NCBI RefSeq assembly: GCF_026168105.1
Contig: NZ_LBMW01000064.1
Location: 1 to 35,399, forward strand
DNA: 35,399 bases
Reading direction: 5' to 3'
Origin: Streptomyces hygroscopicus
GTDB lineage: Bacteria; Actinomycetota; Actinomycetes; Streptomycetales; Streptomycetaceae
Part shown: piece by piece, positions 1 to 9,270 of the stretch
Position numbering within the stretch: the stretch's first letter is position 1
How the letters are laid out: every line of letters begins with the position of its first letter
Made by a program: the position numbers and the translations under genes
Notes under the pieces: model-generated
What the model saw: the letters and a program-made list of their open reading frames with translations, nothing else
What the model was told of the DNA's origin: nothing
Databases searched by the model: none

Positions 1-963
1 ATCGACGACAACTTCTTCGACCTCGGAGGCCACTCACTCCTGGCCATGCGCCTGGCGACCCGGGTCGAGGAGATGCTGGGGATCGAACTGCCGGTCGCCG
101 ATGTGTTCAGCGCGCCGACCGTCGCGGAACTGGCGGAGCGGCTCGGGATCGGTGACTCCCTGGCGGCTCTGGGTGTTCTGCTGCCGCTGCGTACCGGAGG
201 CACCCGGCCCCCGTTGTTCTGCATGCACCCCGCGACCGGTCTGAGCTGGGCGTACGCCGGCCTGCTGCCGCATCTGAGCAAGGACCAGCCGGTCTACGGG
301 CTGCAGGCACGCGGTATCGCGCGGCCCGAGGAGTTCCCCGCCTCCATCGAAGAGATGGCGGCGGACTACATCGAGCAGATCCGCGCGGTCCAGCCGTCGG
401 GGCCTTACCACCTCCTGGGATGGTCCTCCGGAGGCTGCACGGCGCAGGAGATGGCCGCCCAACTGCGCGACGCCGGCGAGGAGGTGGCGCTGCTGGCGCT
501 CCTGGACACGTACCCGCCGGGAGACGAAACCGAGAAGGCCCAGACCATGCGCGACGCCTTCGCTCCGCTGCTCGCGTCCATGGGCTTCGACCTCGGTCCT
601 GACGAGGACGCACCGCTCGACATTCCTCGTGTCCGCGCCTTCCTCAAGGAGCGCGGTCACCCGCTGTCCAGCCTCGACGAGCGGGGCCTGGAGGCGCTGG
701 GGCTGGTCTACGAGCGGCAGGCCGTGCTGCTCAGGGAGCAGCGAGGCAAGCGCACCGATGTGGACCTGCTGTTCTTCACGGCGACGCTCAGCCATCCGGA
801 GAGCCCCGACTTCGCGCGGCAGTGGGAGCCGTGGACCGAGGGGCGGATCGACGTCCGCAGTGTCGAGTGCATGCACGAACAGATGCTGGAACCCGGCCCG
901 TTGGGCGAGATCGGCCCGATGGTCGAGAAGGAGCTGGCAGGGCTTGAGGAGAAACGGCGTTGA
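1..963 (+). CDS. NRPS C-terminus: carrier protein plus type I thioesterase (5' partial)
   Basis: This is the last 320 residues of a nonribosomal peptide synthetase; the frame is open to the left edge. Window residues 1-75 are the end of a peptidyl carrier domain, with the phosphopantetheine site in DNFFDLGGHSLL (Ser12, codon 34-36). Residues about 80-310 are a type I thioesterase. Its nucleophile elbow GWSSGG puts Ser142 at 424-426; Asp169 (LLDTYPP) and His292 (CMHEQM) complete a plausible triad. By family knowledge it releases the finished peptide by hydrolysis or macrocyclisation. Because the thioesterase is last, the assembly line ends here and its condensation and adenylation domains lie upstream. 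A halogenase follows after 61 nt on the same strand. The domain call is secure; the product cannot be read from this piece. Confidence 0.95.
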   Translation: MDDNFFDLGGHSLLAMRLATRVEEMLGIELPVADVFSAPTVAELAERLGIGDSLAALGVLLPLRTGGTRPPLFCMHPATGLSWAYAGLLPHLSKDQPVYGLQARGIARPEEFPASIEEMAADYIEQIRAVQPSGPYHLLGWSSGGCTAQEMAAQLRDAGEEVALLALLDTYPPGDETEKAQTMRDAFAPLLASMGFDLGPDEDAPLDIPRVRAFLKERGHPLSSLDERGLEALGLVYERQAVLLREQRGKRTDVDLLFFTATLSHPESPDFARQWEPWTEGRIDVRSVECMHEQMLEPGPLGEIGPMVEKELAGLEEKRR

Positions 964-1024
964 GCCGCACGGAACCACTCTTGATCAGCGGAATGCCGAT
1001 GAGCGCAGAAGGAGCGAACAACAG

Positions 1025-2554
1025 ATGTCGATGACCACGGAAGAGTTCGACGTCGTCGTGGCAGGCGGTGGCCCCAGCGGCTCCACCACCGCGGCCTTCG
1101 TCGCCAAGCAGGGACACAGCGTTCTTCTGCTGGAGAAGGAGTCCTTTCCCCGCTACCAGATCGGCGAGTCCCTGCTCCCGTCGACGGTGCACGGCATCTG
1201 CAGACTGCTGGGCGTTGCGGACGAGGTGCACGACGCCGGGTTCGTGAGGAAGCTGGGCGGTACCTTCCGGTGGGGTTCCGACCCGGAGCCGTGGTCGTTC
1301 TCCTTCGCCTTCTCTCCGCTGATGGCGGGGCCGACCTCGCACGCGTACCAGGTCGAGCGGATGAAGTTCGACGACATCCTGCTCAAACACGCCCGCAAGG
1401 TGGGGGTGGACGTCCGGGAGCAGTGCACGGTGCTCGAGGTGGTCGATGAGGGCGACCGGGTGGCGGGCCTGCGCTACACAGACGCCGAGGGCATCCGGCG
1501 CGAGGTTCGGGCGAAGTACGTCGTCGACGCGACGGGAAACAAGAGCCGGATCTTCCGGGGGGCCCATTCGGAGCGCACGTACTCCGAGTTCTTCCAGAAC
1601 GTGGCGATATTCGGGTACTTCGAGGGCGGCGGGCGGTTTCCCGAACCCAAGCGCGGCAACATCTTCTGCGAGGCGTTCGACGAGGGCTGGTTCTGGTACA
1701 TTCCGCTGGCCGACAAGCTGACCAGCGTGGGCGCGGTGATCAACCGCGAGTCGGCGGCCGGCATCCAGGGCGACCCGGAGCAGGCGCTGTTGCGGATGAT
1801 CCAGAGGTCCCCGCGCATCCGCAGGATGCTGGACGGAGTTCCGCGGGTCACCGAGGGCCCCTACGGGCAGGTCAGGGTCCGCAAGGACTACTCCTACCTG
1901 AACAGCCGGTTCTGGCGCAGTGGCATGGTCCTCGTCGGTGACGCGGCCTGCTTCGTCGACCCGGTCTTCTCCTCCGGCGTTCATCTGGCCACCTACAGTG
2001 CCCTGTTGGCTGCCCGCTCCATCAACAGCGTGCTGGCGGGCGAGGTCGACGAGGAGCGCAGCTTCACGGAGTTCGAGGCGCGCTACCGCCACGAGTACGG
2101 GCTGTTCTACGAGTTCCTGATGTCGTTCTACGACATGAACGTGGACGACAAGTCGTACTACTGGCAGGCCAAGAAGGTCACCAACGCCTCCGACTCCGAA
2201 CTGGCCGCCTTCGTCGAGCTGGTGGGCGGTGTGTCCTCTCAGGACGCCTCGTTCGTCTCCGCCGAGTCGGCCCGCACGAAGTTCCTGGAGACCTCGCGGG
2301 AACTGGAGGACTCGGTCTCCGCCGTGAACCGTTCGGGGACGGACGACGCGACGCCGCTGTACCAGTCGGAGGTCATGGGCAATGTGATGGAACAGGGGGT
2401 CCAGGTCCAGGCCGCCGCCATGTTCGCCGGCTGGCTCGACGAGGAGGACCCGATGTTCGAGGACGGTATGGTGCCGTCCGCCGACGGTCTTCGCTGGGCT
2501 TTCCCCGGCCAGGTCGCCGGCTCCGTCGAACAGGGGCGAGTGGCGACGGAATGA
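1025..2554 (+). CDS. Flavin-dependent halogenase (NRPS tailoring type)
   Basis: The protein has 509 residues. It carries an N-terminal FAD-binding Rossmann motif (AGGGPSG, Gly14-Gly19), a GESLLPS motif at 47-53, a Lys at 76 in RKLGGTFRWG that fits the catalytic lysine guiding HOX, and the halogenase signature WxWxIP as WFWYIP at 222-227. A second FAD motif, GDAACFVDP, begins at 305. These patterns resemble halogenases acting on phenolic or carrier-bound substrates (CndH, CmlS or glycopeptide type) more than free-tryptophan halogenases; that subgroup call is inference. The ATG at 1025 follows a strong AGAAGGAG site at about 1006-1013; longer versions of the frame run into the thioesterase out of frame. 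The stop overlaps the antiporter start (ATGA), so the two are translationally coupled. A flavin reductase partner is not in the window. Confidence 0.93.
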   Translation: MSMTTEEFDVVVAGGGPSGSTTAAFVAKQGHSVLLLEKESFPRYQIGESLLPSTVHGICRLLGVADEVHDAGFVRKLGGTFRWGSDPEPWSFSFAFSPLMAGPTSHAYQVERMKFDDILLKHARKVGVDVREQCTVLEVVDEGDRVAGLRYTDAEGIRREVRAKYVVDATGNKSRIFRGAHSERTYSEFFQNVAIFGYFEGGGRFPEPKRGNIFCEAFDEGWFWYIPLADKLTSVGAVINRESAAGIQGDPEQALLRMIQRSPRIRRMLDGVPRVTEGPYGQVRVRKDYSYLNSRFWRSGMVLVGDAACFVDPVFSSGVHLATYSALLAARSINSVLAGEVDEERSFTEFEARYRHEYGLFYEFLMSFYDMNVDDKSYYWQAKKVTNASDSELAAFVELVGGVSSQDASFVSAESARTKFLETSRELEDSVSAVNRSGTDDATPLYQSEVMGNVMEQGVQVQAAAMFAGWLDEEDPMFEDGMVPSADGLRWAFPGQVAGSVEQGRVATE

Positions 2555-3897
2555 CGATCCTGCTGTTGGATCTGGCGCTGATCGTCGGTCTGGCGCGGGC
2601 GAGCGGCGCACTTGCGCGCCGGATCGGGCAGCCGCCGGTGGTCGGGGAGATCCTCGCCGGGATTCTCCTCGGCCCCACCCTGCTCGGCCATCAGCTCCCG
2701 CGGACACTCTTCCCGCCGGACGTCAGGCCGTTGCTCAACGTGCTGGCCGTGGTGGGCGTGGCCACGTTCATGTTCCTGGTCGGGCTGGAACTCGACGGGC
2801 GGCTGCTGCGCGGCATGGCCCGTCTCGCCACCAGCGTGACCGTGGGTGCGATGGTGCTGCCTCTGGTACTGGGGGCGGCACTGGGCTGTCTGCTGGCCCG
2901 GGGCCGCCCCGGCGGCGCGGACGCCGCCTTCGTGATGTTCATGGCCGTCGCGATGTCCGTCACCGCGTTCCCGGTGCTGGCGCATATCCTCACCGCTCGC
3001 GGACTGGGCCGTACCACTCTCGGCGGCATCGCGCTCAGCAGCGCCGCGGCCTGCGATGTGCTCGCATGGGGGCTGCTGGCCGTAGTCGTCGCCTTCGCGA
3101 CCGGGGACGGCTTCCGGGTGAGAACGCTGTTGCTGGTGCCCTATGTGCTTCTGATGATCACGGTGGTTCGCCCGCTGCTGCGCAGGTGGTTCACGGGCCG
3201 ACGCGCGGTGGGCCCCGACGGACCGGCGAAGGACGTGCTCGTGGTGGCGCTGTCCGGGCTGCTGGCGTCGGCCGCGTTCACCGAGTGGATCGGCCTGCAC
3301 TACATCTTCGGTGCCTTTCTCCTCGGCGCTGTCATGCCCCGTGGTTCGGGCGATGCACTGCGCGTGGACCTGAACCGACAGCTTGAACCGGTCAGCACGC
3401 ACCTGCTGCCCGTGTACTTCGTGCTGGCGGGCCTCTCGGTGGACCTGTCCGGGATGGACGCGCGAGCCGTCGGCAATCTGCTGGTCATCATCGTCGTGGC
3501 CGTTTCCGGCAAGTTCCTCGGTGCCTTCGCCGGGGCTCGTCTGCAGGGCCTGGACAGCCGGCGCGCGGCGGTGCTGGGCACGCTGCTGAACACCCGGGGG
3601 CTGACCGAGCTGGTGATCCTCGGAATCGGCCGCCAACTCGGCCTGCTGGACGGCGCTTTGTATTCGAGCCTGGTGGTGATGGCGGTGGTGACGACCGCGC
3701 TGACCGGGCCCGCCCTGCACTGGCTCTGCCCGGCCTCGTCGAGCGAGCTCGCCATGGACGGGCCGGCACCGCTCGTGCCGGCTTCTTCCTCCCCCGCCCG
3801 CACCGATCCTCCCGCCCGCACCGATCCTGCCGCCCGCACCGATCCTGCCGCTCCGCCGAGCCGGCCGGCTCGTTCCCGGCAGTCCGCCGGATCGTAG
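2551..3897 (+). CDS. CPA2-family cation/proton antiporter
   Basis: A 448-residue polytopic membrane protein starting MTILLLDLALIVGLARASG, followed by the family-typical GQPPVVGEILAGILLGPTLLG. About 12 hydrophobic helices run to roughly residue 400, as in Kef/NapA-type monovalent cation:proton antiporters (PF00999). No regulatory TrkA-N domain follows. Residues from about 405 are a hydrophilic tail with three near-perfect PARTDP repeats. The start overlaps the halogenase stop (ATGA). Antiporters of this family are recurrent in halogenated glycopeptide-type NRPS clusters. A role in export, self-protection or ion balance during production is inference; a housekeeping antiporter is unlikely given the coupling. 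Confidence 0.88.
   Translation: MTILLLDLALIVGLARASGALARRIGQPPVVGEILAGILLGPTLLGHQLPRTLFPPDVRPLLNVLAVVGVATFMFLVGLELDGRLLRGMARLATSVTVGAMVLPLVLGAALGCLLARGRPGGADAAFVMFMAVAMSVTAFPVLAHILTARGLGRTTLGGIALSSAAACDVLAWGLLAVVVAFATGDGFRVRTLLLVPYVLLMITVVRPLLRRWFTGRRAVGPDGPAKDVLVVALSGLLASAAFTEWIGLHYIFGAFLLGAVMPRGSGDALRVDLNRQLEPVSTHLLPVYFVLAGLSVDLSGMDARAVGNLLVIIVVAVSGKFLGAFAGARLQGLDSRRAAVLGTLLNTRGLTELVILGIGRQLGLLDGALYSSLVVMAVVTTALTGPALHWLCPASSSELAMDGPAPLVPASSSPARTDPPARTDPAARTDPAAPPSRPARSRQSAGS
3793..3846 (+). repeat. 18-bp tandem repeat, three copies, in antiporter tail
   Basis: Three consecutive 18-bp units (3793-3810, 3811-3828, 3829-3846) differ only at the first base. Each encodes (P/A)ARTDP in the cytoplasmic tail of the antiporter. 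The frame is kept, so copy-number change by slippage would lengthen or shorten the tail without breaking the gene. Confidence 0.85.
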
Positions 3898-3946
3898 GTA
3901 CAGGTCCCCGCAACGCCCGTCCGCCACACCGTAAGGGAACCAAGAA

Positions 3947-5011
3947 GTGACCCCAAAGGCTCAGGTACCGCCATTCGCCGTGATCTCCGGTGCCCAGGTG
4001 CACCGAATGCTGTCAGGGAACGAGAAGCACACCGTCGAACTGGTGGAGTCTGCCTACCGCGCGCACGGCGCGGCCCAGACCGTGAACCCGCCGTCCTACT
4101 TCCTGCGCTTCCCCGACCGGCCCAATTCCCGGATCATCGCGTTGCCCGCCTCGATCGGCGGTGAAACCCAGGTCGACGGGCTGAAGTGGATCTCCAGCTT
4201 CCCGGACAACGTGGCCGCCGGAATTCCGCGCGCCTCGGCGGTACTGCTCCTCAACGACCAGGCGACCGGGTACCCGCTGGCCTGTCTGGAGAGTTCCATC
4301 ATCAGCGCCGCCCGCACCGCGGCCTCGGCGGCACTTGCCGCCGACCGGCTCACCCGCGCACGGCCGGAACGCCCGCGCAGGGTCGGCTTCATCGGCACCG
4401 GTCTGATCGCCCGTTACATCCACACCTATCTCACGGGTACCGGCTGGACGTTCGACGAAGTGGGCATACACGACCTGTCCGTCGAACACGCCAACGGCTA
4501 CCGCGACTACCTGGCGCGCTCCGGCGCGCACGGCAGCGTGACGGTGCACGAGCGGGCCGAGGACCTGATCCGCTCGAGCGACCTGGTCGTCTTCGCGACC
4601 GTCGCCGCCACCCCCCACGTCACGGATCCCGACTGGTTCGCGCACAAGCCCGTGGTGCTCAACGTCTCGCTGCGCGACCTTGCCCCTGAGGTTCTGCTCG
4701 CCTCCGCCAACTTTCTGGACGACATCGAGCACTGTCTGAAGGCCGACACCTCCCCGCACCTGACCGAACAGGCCACCGGAAACCGCGACTTCATCGACGG
4801 AACGCTCTACGACGTCCTCACGGGACGCGTGGCGGTGCCGACCGACCGTCCCGTCGTCTTCTCGCCCTTCGGCCTCGGGGTGCTGGATCTTGCGGTCGGC
4901 AAATACGTGTACGACAAGGTCCGCGACGGCGGTGAACTGGCCGTAGTCGACGACTTCTTCTACGAGGTAGAACGCTACGGGCGCGGCAACGTCTCCGGCG
5001 AACGTCCCTGA
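3947..5011 (+). CDS. sbnB: SbnB-like dehydrogenase for L-2,3-diaminopropionate synthesis
   Basis: A 354-residue member of the ornithine cyclodeaminase/mu-crystallin family. The Rossmann motif GFIGTGLIA sits at 147-155; Lys80 (DGLKW) and Arg123 (SAART) match conserved substrate-binding positions. SbnB-type enzymes oxidise N-(1-amino-1-carboxy-2-ethyl)-glutamate with NAD+ to release 2-oxoglutarate and L-2,3-diaminopropionate. The next gene encodes the SbnA partner, 16 nt downstream, which makes this assignment much stronger than ornithine cyclodeaminase or alanine dehydrogenase. GTG at 3947 is chosen for the AAGGGA site about 10 nt upstream and the match to family length. It supplies a building block for the NRPS that ends at the left edge. 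Confidence 0.9.
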   Translation: MTPKAQVPPFAVISGAQVHRMLSGNEKHTVELVESAYRAHGAAQTVNPPSYFLRFPDRPNSRIIALPASIGGETQVDGLKWISSFPDNVAAGIPRASAVLLLNDQATGYPLACLESSIISAARTAASAALAADRLTRARPERPRRVGFIGTGLIARYIHTYLTGTGWTFDEVGIHDLSVEHANGYRDYLARSGAHGSVTVHERAEDLIRSSDLVVFATVAATPHVTDPDWFAHKPVVLNVSLRDLAPEVLLASANFLDDIEHCLKADTSPHLTEQATGNRDFIDGTLYDVLTGRVAVPTDRPVVFSPFGLGVLDLAVGKYVYDKVRDGGELAVVDDFFYEVERYGRGNVSGERP

Positions 5012-5027
5012 AACGAGGTTATTCACT

Positions 5028-6008
5028 GTGCCCGTGATCTGTGCGCCGGAGGAGTTCCACGCCGACGACGTCTATGTGGACCTGCGGTCGGCCCTCAGCC
5101 TCCCCCTGTATCTGAAGTGCGAGGGCTTCAACTTCGCCGGGTCGATCAAGCTGAAGGCGGCCGCGGCCATGGTGGCCGACGCCGAGCGCCGAGGGCTGCT
5201 CACGGAGGACTCCGTGCTGGTGGAGTCGTCCTCGGGAAACCTCGGCGTGGCGCTGAGCACCATCGCGGCCGGCAAGGGCTACCGGTTCCTGTGCGTGACG
5301 GACACGCGCTGCAATCTCGCCACGCGGCGCCTCATGGAGTCCATGGGCGCGCAGGTGCACACGGTGACGGAGCCGGACGCGCAGGGCGGCTTCCTCGGCG
5401 CCCGGCTCGAGTACGTACGCAGGCTCTGCCAGTTCGACGACCGCTACGTCTGGCTCAACCAGTACCGGAACGCGAACAACTGGGGAGCGCACTACAACAC
5501 CACGGCCCCGGCCATCGCCGCACAGTTCCCGGATCTGGACGTGCTGTTCGTGGGAGCGGGCACTGCCGGAACGCTCATGGGCTGCGCGCGCTACTTCAGG
5601 GACGCGGGACACCCGGCCACCGTCGTGGCCGTCGACTCGGTGGGTTCGGTCGCCTTCGGAGGGGCTCCGGCCCCCAGGATGATTCCCGGTCTGGGCTCCG
5701 GGGTGCGGCCGCACCTGCTGGACATGTCCTATGTGGACGACGTGGTGCATGTGCCGGAGCCGGAGACGGTCCGTACGTGTCACCGGCTGGCTGCCGGGGG
5801 CTTCCTGTTCGGTGGTTCCACCGGCACGGTCGTCGCGGGCGCGACTGCCTGGCTTGCCGAGCGTGGGTTGAAGGACGAGGTCACCGCCGTGGCGATCTCT
5901 CCGGATCTGGGAGAGCGCTATCTGGACTCCATCTATCAGAGCACCTGGGTGGCCGACATCTACGGCCACGACGTGCTGCACCAGGGCCCGGCCCCCAGCC
6001 GTCCCTGA
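5028..6008 (+). CDS. sbnA: SbnA-like PLP synthase of N-(1-amino-1-carboxy-2-ethyl)-glutamate
   Basis: A 326-residue fold-type II PLP enzyme of the cysteine synthase family. Lys41 in NFAGSIK is the expected internal aldimine. SSSGNLG (67-73) is the substrate carboxylate loop, and GAGTAGTLMG (176-185) binds the PLP phosphate. SbnA joins O-phosphoserine and glutamate; SbnB then releases diaminopropionate. Length and motifs fit the SbnA family rather than CysK, and the adjacent sbnB confirms it. GTG at 5028 is preceded by AACGAGGT at about 5012-5019. The VioB/VioK and CmnB/CmnK pairs of tuberactinomycin clusters use the same logic. This is the last recognisable biosynthetic gene of the cluster. 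Confidence 0.9.
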   Translation: MPVICAPEEFHADDVYVDLRSALSLPLYLKCEGFNFAGSIKLKAAAAMVADAERRGLLTEDSVLVESSSGNLGVALSTIAAGKGYRFLCVTDTRCNLATRRLMESMGAQVHTVTEPDAQGGFLGARLEYVRRLCQFDDRYVWLNQYRNANNWGAHYNTTAPAIAAQFPDLDVLFVGAGTAGTLMGCARYFRDAGHPATVVAVDSVGSVAFGGAPAPRMIPGLGSGVRPHLLDMSYVDDVVHVPEPETVRTCHRLAAGGFLFGGSTGTVVAGATAWLAERGLKDEVTAVAISPDLGERYLDSIYQSTWVADIYGHDVLHQGPAPSRP

Positions 6009-6152
6009 GCCGTCCGGGCCGTCGGCCGATCATGGTTGCCCGCCTGACACGGCCCGGCGAGAATTGCCGTCGTTGCGGCCGGGAGGGCCGGGCAGCTTGC
6101 GGACTCCGTGCCGACCGGCCCCGTCAGGGCGTCATCGAGAAAGGACCATGCC

Positions 6153-6512
6153 GTGGAAACGATCTTTGCGGCATCATTCCCCGTTTTCATCTGTGCCTTG
6201 ATCGCTCTCGCCGTCACCGAATGCGCCTTCAACTGGTTCACCGGACTCGGGCTGATACCCAGGTTGAGAAGGCGGACCGGCCGGACCCTGTCCGCCGCCG
6301 CTTTCGACGACTTCACAACGGTCGTCAACGGCTCGAAGCAGGCGGAGCTGGAACACCGGCAGAGCCTGATGATGCTGCGGGACGACGAGGGTGACGGCGC
6401 CCCGCCGCACAGCAGGATCGACCTCGAGGGCGGGACGGCCCGCATCGTGCTGCCCAACCGTGATGGGCAGGCGAGCGCGGGCAGCCAGGAGCCACGTGAC
6501 ACTACGCAGTGA
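6153..6512 (+). CDS. Small membrane-anchored DUF6191-like protein
   Basis: A 119-residue protein. GTG at 6153 is preferred because AAAGGA lies 7 nt upstream; an in-frame GTG at 6108 has no such site. Residues 1-25 (ETIFAASFPVFICALIALAVTE) form one membrane helix, followed by a basic stretch (RLRRRTGR). The C-terminal half, with LMLRDDEGDGAPPHSRIDLEGG followed by ARIVLPN, matches what I recall of the actinobacterial DUF6191 family, whose function is unknown. It follows sbnA by 144 nt and may or may not belong to the peptide cluster; such genes are common outside clusters. Confidence 0.72.
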   Translation: METIFAASFPVFICALIALAVTECAFNWFTGLGLIPRLRRRTGRTLSAAAFDDFTTVVNGSKQAELEHRQSLMMLRDDEGDGAPPHSRIDLEGGTARIVLPNRDGQASAGSQEPRDTTQ

Positions 6513-6554
6513 CCCGGGGGCCGAGCCCAGGTCGGCGGCCTGAAACCCGGGGTC
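6511..6554 (+). terminator. Possible stem-loop terminator after the DUF6191-like gene
   Basis: GACCCGGG (6511-6518) can pair with CCCGGGGTC (6546-6554) with one bulge, and a smaller GCCGA/TCGGC stem can form inside. It starts at the stop codon of the gene. There is no T-tract, which is usual for Streptomyces. Confidence 0.35.
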
Positions 6555-6869
6555 GTCGCCCCACAGTCCTTTTCATCCCTGAATGCCCGGGTTATGGGCC
6601 GCACCCGCTAATAGCCGGATTCTTACTGGCTTACGCGGTGCCGCTCATGTGAGGAAACCGGGGGCCACATCACGACATAAGGCCGCGATACGGCAAAGGG
6701 GGCACATCATGGTGAGGGGCAACAGGACGGGTCGGCGTACGCCGTGAACGGCTGTCACCGTACGGCCACGGAGCGAGTTGACACTTCCGCCTCACAGCGA
6801 GTCATGTGACACTGGCGTCCCGTCCGCAGCGCGGACTCCCTCCGCACCGTCCCCCACGAGAAGTGCATC
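6555..6869. other. Intergenic region with no convincing gene
   Basis: Between the small membrane protein and the secreted protein I see no long gene. A 12-codon reading frame at 6709-6747 (MVRGNRTGRRTP) has an AAAGGGGG site just upstream and could be a leader peptide. A promoter-like TTGACA lies at 6778-6783. The block TGACACT occurs at 6779-6785 and again at 6807-6813, a 28-bp offset, so the promoter may be doubled or carry an operator. Confidence 0.4.
6778..6807 (+). promoter_or_regulatory. Candidate promoter for the secreted DUF3558-like gene
   Basis: A consensus -35 TTGACA at 6778-6783 is followed after 18 bp by the weak -10 TCATGT (6802-6807). It lies about 60 bp before the start of the secreted protein gene. 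Confidence 0.4.
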
Positions 6870-7550
6870 GTGCGTTCTCTTCCTCTGCCGCTCGCCCTCA
6901 GCGCGCGTCTGGCGCCGGTCGCCGTGCTCGCCACGGCGGGCTGGGCGCTGTCGTCCGGTCCGTTGTCCGCGACGCCGACCGCCGAGCACAAACCGGCCCA
7001 GCAGAAGCAGGCCGCCCAGAACACCCCTTCGGCCTCCGATCCCTCGGGCGCGGCGGCGACCAAGACGTACTCCTCCTCCCCCTTGCCGTGCACCAGCGTG
7101 ACCGCCCAGACCATCAACTCCCTGGTACCGGGCGCCAAGACGGACGGGAAGGAGATCCCCTCGACGGACACCAAGGTGCGCCGCACCTGCTCGTGGAACG
7201 CGCTCAAGGGCTACGACTACCGCTGGCTCGACGTGTCCTTCGAGATCATGGACTCGGACGCGGCGGCGCAGAAGTCCTACACCGCGCGCACCACGGAGAA
7301 GAGCGGCGGAGGCGCGGTTCCCGGTCTCGGCGACGCGGCCTACTCCGTCGTGAACCTCGCCACCGAGGACGACCAGCAGACCCGCGAGGGTGTGGTGCTG
7401 GCCCGTGTGTCCAACGCGCTGGTCGTCGTCACGTACAACGGCAGCAACTTCGAGACGAAGAAGGCACCCGGTACGGACGAGATCAACAAGGGCGCCATCA
7501 AGGCCGCCAGGGACGCGGTGACGACGCTGAAGGACGGCCAGAAGAACTGA
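6870..7550 (+). CDS. Secreted protein, DUF3558-like
   Basis: A 226-residue protein. GTG at 6870 gives a Sec-type signal (LPLPLALSARLAPVAVLATAGWALSS). No lipobox cysteine is seen, unlike many DUF3558 lipoproteins. A linker rich in Ala, Gln and Ser (about 30-65) precedes a globular part with two cysteines, LPCTSV and RRTCSWN, a spacing and context typical of DUF3558, where they form a disulfide. The mature domain ends in helices with many Lys and Asp. Family function is unknown. The gene converges on the permease gene, separated by 24 nt that form a stem-loop. The domain call rests on pattern memory only. Confidence 0.7.
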   Translation: MRSLPLPLALSARLAPVAVLATAGWALSSGPLSATPTAEHKPAQQKQAAQNTPSASDPSGAAATKTYSSSPLPCTSVTAQTINSLVPGAKTDGKEIPSTDTKVRRTCSWNALKGYDYRWLDVSFEIMDSDAAAQKSYTARTTEKSGGGAVPGLGDAAYSVVNLATEDDQQTREGVVLARVSNALVVVTYNGSNFETKKAPGTDEINKGAIKAARDAVTTLKDGQKN

Positions 7551-7574
7551 CCGTCCTCCGCGCCCGCCGGGCGG

Positions 7575-7578
<4 letters not shown>
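7547..7578. terminator. Bidirectional stem-loop between convergent genes
   Basis: CTGACCG (7547-7553) pairs with CGGTCAG (7572-7578), and inside it CGCCC/GGGCG (7561-7565 and 7569-7573) forms a tight hairpin. It overlaps both stop codons, which suits a shared terminator. Confidence 0.5.
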
Positions 7579-9101
<1,523 letters not shown>

Positions 9102-9211
9102 GGGCAGTCCCATCATGGGGTGAGCTGGGAAAGGCCGTGCGGGCGGCGCCGATGGGGGGTACGCCTCCTTGGGGACCCGCCGGAGGACGGATCAACGCGG
9201 AGCGCCCTGGG

Positions 9212-9234
9212 CCCCTTCCCGGAGCGGGAAGGGG
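9212..9234. terminator. Perfect 10-bp stem-loop upstream of the permease gene
   Basis: CCCCTTCCCG (9212-9221) pairs perfectly with CGGGAAGGGG (9225-9234) around a 3-nt loop. It lies 37 nt past the oxidoreductase stop and 110 nt before the permease start. It could end the upstream transcript, lower permease expression by attenuation, or protect a processed 3' end. Confidence 0.5.
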
Positions 9235-9270
9235 ACGAGCGGGGAGGACGGGGCGAAGGCTCTCGGGGGA

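Noticed and set aside
629..1024. Extension of the halogenase frame upstream to 629
   Set aside because: It overlaps the thioesterase in another frame and reads as Ser/Arg/Trp-rich shadow sequence; the FAD motif and the ribosome site both support the start at 1025.
3947..5011. Ornithine cyclodeaminase or alanine dehydrogenase instead of SbnB
   Set aside because: The fold is shared, but the adjacent SbnA-type synthase and NRPS context specifically fit diaminopropionate synthesis.
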